Positions 44,494 to 54,002 of a DNA stretch of 64,000 bases are shown here, one piece after another; within the stretch, counting starts at the first letter, position 1, and every line of letters starts with the position of its first letter. Under the pieces are notes generated by a model. It made no database searches and was not told the DNA's origin. It saw only the letters and a list, made by a program, of their open reading frames with translations. The DNA is from Vicia villosa (lineage: Eukaryota > Streptophyta > Magnoliopsida > Fabales > Fabaceae), in contig NC_081183.1 of the NCBI RefSeq assembly GCF_029867415.1, positions 13,202,404 to 13,266,403 on the forward strand, in the 5' to 3' direction. Both the position numbers and the translations under genes were made by a program.

Positions 44494-46611
44494 ACTCTCC
44501 CCAACTTGAATTTGTTTGTCCTCAAACAAGGCCAAACACTCAAATCTCAAAAGTTAAAATCAAAGAATCAAGAATCAACAAGATTAGGAAAAACGAAACA
44601 ATTGTACGGTTCAAACAAAAATGTACCAACAAAGTAAATACTTACCACAATCCTACAACGACAACATGAAAATGAAACGGATCCTAAGTACAAAAATCAT
44701 ACAAAACATTCTAAAACAAAACAAGCTCAATCAAAAATCACGCCTAGCAAAAATTCATCGGTAGATGAAAAACACCGAAAGGTGAGGACTTTGACACACA
44801 CCCAACAAACTTGCAAACAATAGACAAAATTATGCGTTTATCCAAAAATAGTATCGAAAACGCAACGACACGAATCACAAGGGCTTTAAAGGTTGTAATG
44901 TGGCTCGGTTAACAAACAAGTGATAATTCCTAAAGCTAATCAAAACAAAAACTTGCCTAAACCTAAGGGAGTAATTACTTCCACAAAGTTTCAAACAAAG
45001 GAATTTCAATCAAACTTCTTCTTCCTCACATGTTTCACACCAAACACAATACTTATTAACACAAATCTTATTCCAAACTCTTTTTGTTCTTTTCTTTTTC
45101 CAATTTTTTTCTTTTTTCTTTCTTTTTCTTTTTTTTCTTTTTCACAATTTTGTTTTCTTTTTCTTTTATTTTCACAACCATATACCAACCACGTCATAAA
45201 GAGGAAAACATCCTCTCCCCAACTTGAATCCAACCACAATATACATTGAATACTCCCTACTTTCTAAGGCAAGGTAAAAATTCAAACTATAAATCATAGT
45301 TCAGGGTTCAAGAAACAAAGAATCAACATCCAAACACAATCGAAAACCAAACGCTCATAGACAAGCATTAAGCAAAAACAATATGGATATTGACAAAAAG
45401 GCTCAAAGGGGGTTACTAATGCTCACACACTCACAAGGTGAATTGATATTTAGCTATGGTAGTTGTGCTCAAAATCAAACAAGTGCCTTGATCACTTTCG
45501 TGTATTCACAAAATCAATACAGACGAAAGATTAAACATAATAATATCCAGTTAAAACAAGAAATGTCGGTCACTCACATATATACACAATGGAAAGCCAC
45601 CTCACATTTATGGTAGAAAGGGGAAACTAATGTGATTCAAGTCATGAGCAAGTTATGCAAAAAGAATGAATAATATGAAAATTGTACAAATGAAAAGTCT
45701 CCTAAACATGTTATGCTATAGAAAGCGATAAACGAGTACCTTGCTATGTATAAATTCGAACAATCATTACCGCACAATTGGCATGTTGAATCAATCAAAA
45801 TTGGAGAATTACCAAATGCGATTCCAAGTAATCGGGCCAAAATTTGAGTCTAAACAACAACAAAAGAATTAAAACATATTGCTAATAATTACTACTCTAT
45901 AAGGCCTTGGTGGAAGTGGAAAAAGGCGAGCCGAGTGAACCATTAAAAAGAGTTCAATGGACAAAACTCCCAGGCCGCGCTAAGCGCGGTGAGCACGCTA
46001 AGCGCGCTATACCAGAAAAACCAGAAAACCAGAATTTCCAATGCAGCCTCCACTTACCACCTACACTACTCATTTACAGAAAAACGGAAAAATAAACGCG
46101 TTGGGGTGCCTCCCAACAAGCGCTTGTTTTACGTCGTTAGCTCGACGCCTTTTATTGTCTCGCGAATGGTAAGAAACTTCCTCGCAACACGTCAATGCTT
46201 TCGCCTCAAACGCAACATAAAGAAAGTGACCTGACCAAACACTTAACAAACGAATCAAAAGCAAAAGTATATACAAGTATGTGTAAAAACACAAATATAC
46301 ATAAAACACAATATTTACAAAATCCTTAATTGGCTAAACAAATTGAAAAGTGAAGATTTAGAGTTTACGAACTATCCGAGTTCAATATGTTTAGCCAACT
46401 TCACCTTGCTAAATAGCAAAAGTAAAGAGAAACAAAATCAAACACACAAACATGCATAAGTATGAAAATATAAACATGTATCAATATAAGAAAATATACA
46501 AGTATGAGAATATGCACAAAATATACGATATTCACAAAACTCAAAAACAAAGAAACTATCGCAATGCGAATTCAATAAAAACACCAATCCCCGGCAACGA
46601 CGCCATTTTGT
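44494..46611 (-). other. E3 interior, copy 2
   Basis: Same content as copy 1 without the gap: primer site 46605-46588, hairpin block 46150-46100, palindromes about 46008-45975, polypurine tract 44507-44494. A few single-base differences separate the copies. Confidence 0.75.
46100..46150 (-). other. E3 copy 2 of the three-hairpin block
   Basis: Same as copy 1, but the third stem is perfect (CGTCG-6-CGACG). Confidence 0.7.
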
Positions 46612-47923
46612 TGAAGCGGGTAGAGCGGCAAGCAACAAAAGATTTGGAAATATTTATCCGGGAATTATCGTGTCCACAGAGATTGGTGATACCGAACCGC
46701 CGTTCGACGGATTCTTAGTTCTTGAGTTCGGGTTAAATGGGTTGAAAGTAAACAAGGAAAATATAACATATGAACATAAAATAAATTCATTCTTGATAGA
46801 GAATAGCTTATCTGGTTTGAATCTAAACTACTCCTCACAAACTTAGATTTATCACTCCGTCGTACTCAATCTACAATACTCGTCAGAATCACCACATATC
46901 CCTCACATCAATGTCCATTTCTGCAACATCGACGGAAATTCAACTATATTGCTCTTTTGACGATGTCTCAACCGATCTAACCACACAGAGACATTAAACT
47001 CAGATATTATGTGGATGTTAACCCCAATCCTATGTCTAGAATCAAAAGCTAACAGATATCCCCCTAATCAAGATTTGTGATGTCTATGTCTACAACAACA
47101 TAAATCCAGAGCATTTAAGCAAAAAGATCAAGGAAACACCGATTAAGATTTGTAAAGCAAATATATTATACAACTAGTACAAAGAGTAACAAACATCCAT
47201 GTGTTTAGAGTAAACTTACAAACAAACCCAACAAAAGTGGTTACAAAGAGAAGAGGAGGAGAAGAAAATCAAATCTTTCGCGGTGTCAATGACGATCAAT
47301 TGAGCTCCCGACCAAGAATCTTCCGATTACAAGCCACAAATGTTGTTTTCTAAGCTCTCCCTACTCAAAAATGGTTATGATGACTTTGGGAACAAATACC
47401 CCAAAGCATAACCCTAAAAAATGTGATTTTTCCCTATTTAATGACTTTCCAAACCGCCCAGACCGCGCTTAGCGCGGTCAAGCCCGCTTAGCCCGCTCAA
47501 CAGAAAATTGAAATCTTGTTTTGGCCATATCTTGAGAACCGTAACTCCGATTTACGCCCGGTTCGAAGCGTTGGAAAGCTTATTTCATGCTCTATCTAAA
47601 AATGACAACATATCAACCAAATTGGTGATTTATTAATATTTGGTTTTGAGCTTTATTCGCCGAATGTATTGATTCCGCCGCTCAAAATCGCGCGTTTGAA
47701 ACCGTGTCTTCGCCACGTTATTGCTCATGCTCCAAATACGCCTCAATACCTACAAAATGAATAGAAAACTATCAAAAAGTATAAAAGTATATGAAGATAC
47801 ATCTATTCATAAAGTATACGTATTTATACACAAAACGGGGTATTATTCGAACGGTATTAACAAAAAGTATCGATAAGTGCCACTATTTACAAACACAAAA
47901 TAACTACATTTTGACACTTAACA
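46612..47923 (-). mobile_element. E3 LTR 3 (5' LTR)
   Basis: 1312 bases. The left end reads TGAAGCGGGTAG, with one extra G compared with the other two copies. Followed by the target copy GTGTT. Confidence 0.9.
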
Positions 47924-49330
47924 GTGTTGAAATTGTTGCTGGTATGGAAGTTGTTGTTGTGGAGGTCTATATTGTTGTGACTGAGCTGGAGATTGAAATT
48001 GGGTTGGTCCTTGCTTTTGAAAGTTTCCTTGTTGGTCCTTCCAAGCGAAATTAGGATGATTTTTCCAACCAGGATTATATGTATTGGCGTATGGATTATT
48101 TTGCCTCAACATATGAATCTGTTCCACCTGTTCTTGCGTTGCCACACAATGCATAGCAAAATGCGGTCCACTACATATTTCACATACAACTGAGGTGACT
48201 GGCTCAACTTGTGCTACTTTCTGTTCACCAATATTCATCTTCTTCAATCTTCTTTCTACTTCAGCCGCAATTTGTTCTTCCATTTTAACCACCTGATCAG
48301 CAAGCTTCAAATCAATTTTTCCTTCTGGTTGACTCATTGCGCGATCATATAACTCAATATGCTCATTAGCGGCAATTGCTTCTATGATCCTCTTGATACC
48401 GAGTAGCTGTTGAAAAATTAGTTGAGCCACCGGCAGCAGTATCGATAAGCTGTTTTGTCTTAACTCGGAGACCACTAACAAAAGTCTGCATTTGCTCGGT
48501 CGGGTCCATGTTATGAGTGAGACAAGCAACCAAACACCTCTTGAACCTTTTATATGCATCATCCAAGGATTCCCCTTCTTTCTGCTTGAAATTTACAATA
48601 TCATATCTTTTTCGAATGAAGACTGAAGCAGGGAAATACTCATTCAAGAAAGCGGTTTCCATCTGTTGCCATGTTGTGATGCTTCCAGCTGGAAGTGAGT
48701 AAAACCACTCTTCCGCATCTTCGGATAAAGGGAATGGGAACATCACAAGTCTCTTGGCTTCTTCAGAATGGCCTTCTATTTTTAATGATGTTGTTGTGGT
48801 GAGGAATCTCTGTAGATGCTTGTTTGCATCTTCGTTGATTCTTCCAGCAAAGGGCTTGCTTTCTAACTGGAGGATAGTGGAAGGATGTAGTTGGAAGTGT
48901 GCCACATTAACCGGTTTGATTCACTATGGTCATTCTTCCCAGCGGTGCATTAGCCCTTCCATAATCACCTAAAAGTCTCTCTGGAGGAGGTGGATTAGCT
49001 GCCATAGTTTCAGGCTCAGAATCTGACTGCTCAGACGGAATAGATAGTACTTCTTCGTCTTCCGATTCTGAAACTACAGGTGATTCTTCTTTCCGATGCC
49101 AGTCTTTTCCGCTTAACTTCTCGGAGTCGTAGCTCGCAATAATCTTTCGGGTTCTGCGTCAAAAAGAAGTTCAGCTGAGGCCTTACCTCGCATACAAGAT
49201 TAGACAATTATTAGTTGAGAGTAAACAAAAAAATAAATAAATAAAAATTAAAAATTGCAGAGGAAATAAAATTTTAATTGCAGAGCAATAAAATTTTAAT
49301 TGGACTGAATAATAACTTATATTTTGGCAA

Positions 49331-49348
49331 TCCCCGGCAACGGCGCCA
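49331..49348 (-). other. E5 primer-binding site
   Basis: TGGCGCCGTTGCCGGGGA on the minus strand, beside the shared LTR. Its presence on the outer side of the E4 3' LTR shows that a second interior follows. Confidence 0.85.
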
Positions 49349-49355
49349 AAAAACT

Positions 49356-50675
49356 TGATCGGTAAAATAGCAAGTGTACTATTTTCACCTGTGTAGTTAT
49401 AATGGGTTTCACCCCAAGTATTTTTACGAGGATTGCGTAGTAAATATAAATTATTGTAACTAGTCAATTAAACAAAATGACATGTGGGTGTTTTTTGTTA
49501 TAATGAAATAAATGAATTAAAATAAATAAGCTGAAAGTAAAACGAACTTTTTAATAACTTTTTAGAGTAATGCCAAGGTAGGTGTATGATTTGCTTTATA
49601 ACTCCTCTGAATAAAGATCTCTTTAACAAGTTCATATAATGCAACTATTTATTCTTAAGGGTGTTTTCCTAAGTCCTTAGTGAAAACCTTTTGGTTTACA
49701 ATCCTATTGCCTAAGTCCTTAGAAACAAAGGATTAAACCAAAGCTGTAATTAATCAAGAATATTCAAATAACCTTATAGTATCCCTAGTCCTAGATGATA
49801 ACTATAAGATTTAATTGTTTAAAAACCTTAACAACCGTAGTCCTACAGATTGTTAACCGGAGATCAATCCTTGTTTTGCCGACAAAGAAAGCATAAAAAC
49901 ATTAAACAACCAAATTGCATAACACGAACATAAGATTAAAGCAATACGATATTCAGAGTCATTACAAATCAAATCAGGGGCACCCCCTAGCATTGGGGGG
50001 TTTAGCCTCTCATAGTATTCAAGAAACACAAATTAAAGAGTTTAGACATTACAAAGATTAATGAAAACTCTGATCTTCAATGGTGTCCACCGTTGAATCT
50101 CTTCGTCTTCCAAACCCTTGATGAAGCTATCTTCTCTCCTTGTTGGAATTCTATCATACGTTGCAAAAAAGTTCCTTCTCCTTGTCTCTCAATTCTCTTT
50201 TAATCCCTCTAGGTTTTTAGATCTCAGCAAGAATACCAAAAATGCCCTCGGGACTTAAAATTTGTAAAAACGTAAAAATCAGAAGTTATGTCCGCACTGC
50301 TGACACGGGCAGACCGTGTCAGCTTCTGGTCTTGGGAGGAAAGTTCTTCAGGAGGCCTGACACGGCCGTGTCAGGTGACACGGTCAGACGGTGTCCGCCT
50401 CTGCCTCCTTGCTCATTTTTGTTCCTTGCTTCCCTTTTGCGCACCTCTTGGACATGCGATCCTTCATCAATCTGAAGCTAACCTGAAACCATTACGAAAC
50501 GAGATCAAAATCACCTAATTGACAATGAAAATGCACAAAAACAAATTGCAAACAAATAAACTACAACTAGATAAATTTAAAGAAAACATTAGAAAACAAA
50601 CACAAAGTGTTACCAAACATGACGATCGTGGTGTCGAATTCATGATGAAATTAAGTGTAAAATGGTGACCGATCA
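49356..50675 (-). mobile_element. LTR shared by E4 (as 3' LTR) and E5 (as 5' LTR)
   Basis: The ends are TGATCGG and CCGATCA. On its right lies the E4 polypurine tract, on its left the E5 primer site. Compared with 59676-61011 it lacks 18 bases of the palindrome cluster (near 50308), an exact loss between two TGACACGG repeats. Confidence 0.85.
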
Positions 50676-50688
50676 CAACCCCAAACTT
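50676..50688 (-). other. E4 polypurine tract
   Basis: AAGTTTGGGGTTG on the minus strand directly before TGATCGG, same as in E1. Confidence 0.75.
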
Positions 50689-52052
50689 ATCTCAATGCTT
50701 GTCCTCAAGCAATGCAAGCGATCAAACAAAGGTCACCTTGAATTTCTTTCCGTACCACAACATAGCCGATATCTTTCGCAACTTGACTTTCTTCCTTGAG
50801 TCAGCTTTTGGGGCTTATCTCGCCTTGTTGTCCATCACACTTCACATCACGGTGCATTTAACCTGCAAACTTTTCACACGTCTCACAAAGTCTCTCGTGG
50901 TTAGAGTGTTTGTCGCTCAGATCATAATATGCGATATCAACCCTTGACTTTGCGAACATCCTACTTTCACTACACAAAAAGAATTCACATAATTTGAGGG
51001 CTTTTTGGGTTGTAATGGGGCTGAGGTGGAGGTCGGATAGACAAGGAGAGGGTATACAATGGTTTTTCTGCACTTATGTTACTTCTCTCGTTTTTGTGCT
51101 CATGCATGTGTGGGGGTTTCTTCTTAGACTCTCTATTTTTCACCGAAATCTCAAGTGATCGAATCAACGAGTCTTTCAATTCTTTTTGGGCAAGTGTGTC
51201 AAACTTTTTCTTTCTTTTTCTCTTTTTTTTTCTTTTGATGCGTTTCATCTACTTTTTTTTCTTTTTTTTATTTCTCTGCACACTTGCCCCTTTATTTTCA
51301 TATGCACCACCCCAAACTTACACTTTTCACACGGTATTGAGATCAACAACGATAAGTGCTAACGAACCTGGTAAACATGAGGGATGGATAGAAAACAAAA
51401 TAAACAAAGGGGAATAGCTCAACAGGGTAAACGAAGGATATGACACAAACGAAACAACAATGGTAAAAACAAGGATAGGAGAAAAACAAACAAATGCCTC
51501 TTGTGTAATTTCACAATTGTATTGCGTTGGTAGGACAGACGCAAAATTAGGGAGATAAAGTCATACCTGATTTCACTCTGTTGGTGATCTCTGTAAGTGT
51601 TTGGCCATTTATATTCCTCACCAGGTAGGTTAAGTTTGCAAGTTCCACACACCCTTCATGTCGTGTGACTTCTCTTTCCGGCTTGATCTCTTCACTTAGC
51701 TTCTCAATTCCGTTCACCAAGTTGCGTCCAACATTTTCGGCTACATCTACTTCCAAAGTGCCTTGAGAAATTAGCTTTTGGTTGTGTCGTTCATCCATTT
51801 CCCACTCATTAACTCATGCCTTCGGCACCAATCTTCACCCTGGTACACTTTTGACACTACTTGAAAAACATAAATTCAAACGATAACAAACTCAAATGAA
51901 ATACTTCAAACAATAAAACAATTAAAGATAAAAATACTGATAAAATCCCTCCCCCGCTTGCACTAAACATTGTCCCCAATGTTTTTGTACCCGCCGGAGA
52001 GGACTTACAGAGCATCCTACTGAGGAGGAGGAGGAGGAAAATGCAACATCAA
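50689..52052 (-). other. E4 3' untranslated region
   Basis: Aligns with the E1 3' region. It includes T-rich tracts (51200-51275). No protein is supported; the small plus and minus frames show no motif. Confidence 0.6.
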
Positions 52053-53294
52053 CTATTGCATCATGCTATGCATCTCTGTCATCATCACGCCTTGACGAGT
52101 TTGTTCAGCTCCTTGACGGTGTAACTCCAGACCTTGGCGTGCTTGTTCACCTCGGAGGTCAGCAAATTCACCATGTATCCATTGCCATTCTTCACCCGTG
52201 AAAGAGGAAGATTGACTACCACCTTGCGATGATTGACCCGTCTCTACCTGTATATGCTCCCTTTCGGCATTCGGCCGAAACTGAAAACTGCTCCTAAAAA
52301 TTTCACGATAGAGCCAATTCTCCTCGCTAAGGGTGGACGTACGTGCAGGGTTTGGAAGAGTCATGACCACCTTTTTCTCAACTGTGTACTCGTAATTGGT
52401 ACCGTTCATCTGTATCACAAGTTGGTTAATCAAAGCAAGCATATCCAGTTTAGTCATACCTGCGACGGGCTCATGATGATACACCACCGGGTCATAGCCA
52501 AGAAATTTAGCTATTTGAGTAATGATACCTCCCACACAAGTGTCACCAGAAACAGCTTTTCCCACTTTGCTTAAATGTGCGGCCACAAAAGCAGCCACAT
52601 TAACCGGAGTGTCCGAGATCATAGAGGACATAAGAAAAAGCTCAGTTTGGGAAATAACTCCCTGACTGTCACCCATGCCAAACATAGAATAAGCCAAGCA
52701 TTTTTGCACATAACGAAAACATGGATTGTGAATCTGGGAGGCTTTCGCGTCTTTAGCGACATATTCTGTTCCTGTGATCTTACCCCAAAACCTTCCTGGT
52801 ACAAAATCTCCAAGCAATTTACCCGGTCCATCAACGGGTATACTAAGGATAGCACCTAATTCCTCTAGAGTCAACCGGTGCTCCATCTGAAACAACTGAA
52901 AGGTGATTGCACCGGTACACATAGGGAGATGTCCTTCCCACTCAGTATGGACCTCGTACTCCACTAAACTCAAGAACTCTAAGGTTATCCATTCATAAGT
53001 TGGTGTCGTACGCACCATAAAGTCTAACAGCCCTATTTTATTCAACAGTCTATGCACATCTTTAGACAAACCCAATTCAGCTAAAGTAGAAGGACACATA
53101 TACATGTTCGGAACTAACCGGCGGTCCTTGTGTTTTGCATACCGGACTTCATGAGCGAGGTGGGTGAATGTGATCCCATGAGCATTCTCGTTGACAGGCT
53201 CAGCCGCCGGTTCAACATTCCTCCATGGTCGGGTTTGTGGTCTCGAAGATCAATCCTCGGTTGGTCTTCTTCTGAAAGCATTCTTTGGGGGCAT
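52053..53294 (-). pseudogene. Extra ORF of E4 after pol (Athila ORF-1-like), one early stop
   Basis: The frame begins at an ATG at 53294 (MPPKNAFRRR), meets TGA at 53250-53252 (codon 15) and then stays open to 52053. A second in-frame ATG at 53105 gives an intact 350-residue product. It has no RT or integrase motifs. It contains a globular region with LTLEELGAILSIP and an acidic, Gln-rich tail with coiled-coil character (GEFADLRGEQARQGLELHRQ). Position after pol and overall look match the additional ORF of Athila elements, often called envelope-like or ORF-1. I see no signal peptide or membrane span, so an envelope role is not supported here. A splice-acceptor-like TTTTTTCAG ends nine bases before the first ATG. 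Confidence 0.6.
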
Positions 53295-53303
53295 TTTGGG
53301 CAC

Positions 53304-53312
53304 CTGAAAAAA
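53304..53312 (-). promoter_or_regulatory. Splice-acceptor-like site before the E4 extra ORF
   Basis: GAATTTTTTCAG/GTG on the minus strand: a U-rich tract and CAG, with the first ATG of the extra ORF nine bases further on. The matching donor is at the gag start. Sequence evidence only. Confidence 0.45.
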
Positions 53313-53603
53313 TTCACAAAACTAAAAATTCGAATTAGGGAAAACGGCCACCGTAGGTAGATGGAGAACGACGAATGGAGCACTTTTTGTGAAGTGGGTG
53401 TGGGGAAAAAACGAATATTTAGAGTGGTGGATGAAGGTTTATGGTGGAGTTTTAATGGAGGTGGTGGGTTTGTGTGGGAGAAGAAAGAGAAAGCAAGAGA
53501 AAGATGGAGGAAAGTGAGGGAAGAGAAAAGGGGAAAAATAGGGTTTAGGTGTGGGGCGCGCGGGACCCACAAGCAAGAACAAAAAAATTTCAAATTCTGG
53601 CTC

Positions 53604-53815
53604 GCTGACACGGCCGTGTCAGCCAACATGGTCAGACCGTGTCCGAGTCTAGAAAACAAACTTTGTCCCTCAAGAAAAAATAAGCAGTGTGACACGGCCG
53701 TGTCGGTTAACACGGTCAGACCGTGTCCGAGTCTGGAAAAGGAACTTTGGCCCTCAAAAATTTTTTGATCAGTGTGACACGGCCGTGTCAGCCAACACGG
53801 TCAGACCGTGCCAGG
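53604..53815. repeat. E4 palindrome triplet: three units of about 85 bases
   Basis: Perfect palindromes at 53606-53621 (TGACACGGCCGTGTCA), 53691-53704 (GACACGGCCGTGTC) and 53775-53790, each followed by ACACGGTC-A-GACCGTGT or a near copy, then a spacer with GGAAAAGGAACTTTGGCCC-like sequence. The same palindromes are in the E4 and E1 LTRs. Confidence 0.85.
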
Positions 53816-53938
53816 CACTATTTTCAGAAAATTTTGTCCGTCTTGGATTTTCTTCTCTTTTCACTCCTTGATACCCGTGTTTCAAAAACAACCTACAAAA
53901 CAAAAACAATAAACAAAGAAAACTGTTAAGAACAAAAA

Positions 53939-53990
53939 TAGTGGGTTGCCTCCCACTAAGCGCTTCGTTTAACGTCGCATGGCTCGACGG
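53939..53990 (-). other. E4 copy of the three-hairpin block after pol
   Basis: It starts 12 bases 3' of the pol stop. On the plus strand TAGTGGG-6-CCCACTA, then AAGCGCTT, then CGTCG-7-CGACG. The distance to the stop codon is almost the same as in E1 (14 bases). Confidence 0.7.
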
Positions 53991-54002
53991 ACGTCCACCT
54001 CA

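Larger units (their letters stand above)
39638..47923 (-). mobile_element. E3: non-coding LTR element as a tandem LTR-int-LTR-int-LTR
   Basis: Three LTRs (39638-40948, 43182-44493, 46612-47923) and two interiors of about 2.2 kb (or 2.1 kb once the N gap is discounted). Minus strand: LTR starts TGTTAAGTGTC and ends CCGCTTCA; primer sites at 46605-46588 and 43175-43158; polypurine tracts at 40949-40962 and 44494-44507. No Gag, protease or RT can be found. The small frames common to both interiors (77-109 codons) have no known motif and are shared simply because the copies are almost identical. One target duplication surrounds all three LTRs, so the array came from LTR-LTR recombination after, or at, a single insertion. 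Confidence 0.85.
39633..47928. repeat. GTGTT target-site duplication around the E3 array
   Basis: GTGTT at 39633-39637 and at 47924-47928. The uninterrupted E4 copy has a single GTGTT at the same place (near 58250), which proves both the insertion point and the five-base duplication. Confidence 0.9.
37322..49201 (-). pseudogene. E5 gag-pol, truncated, frameshifted and split by E3
   Basis: This is a second Athila-like copy directly downstream of the LTR 49356-50675, parallel to E4 (55937-59513). It runs from the Gag start near 49195 to 47924, is interrupted by E3, and resumes from 39637 to 37322. It stops within RT, after the FMDD active-site motif (near 37540) and the motif VREGIVLGHKISHKG, where X sequence begins. 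Several single-base insertions relative to E4 break the Gag frame (near 48402, 48915, 49094 and 49130), and the protease to RT part has a further stop and frame change near 39300 and 38420-38560. Recognisable pieces: the Gag domain, the zinc knuckle CEICSGPHFAMHC, protease DLGAS and the RT palm. It is not functional as assembled. Confidence 0.8.

Noticed and set aside
40816..46095. Frames of 62-109 codons that occur identically in both E3 interiors
   Set aside because: Identity reflects the recent duplication of the interior, not selection on protein. Several overlap T/C-rich tracts or the primer-site region and none has a known motif.
52053..53294. Calling the E4 extra ORF a true envelope glycoprotein
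   Set aside because: No signal peptide, no membrane span and no cleavage site seen. Only its position after pol resembles an envelope gene.
53114..53768. Frames of up to about 200 codons on both strands over the palindrome triplet in E4
   Set aside because: The repeated DTAVS and TVRPC peptides are translations of the CACGGCCGTG palindromes. The minus frame also overlaps the start of the extra ORF in another frame.
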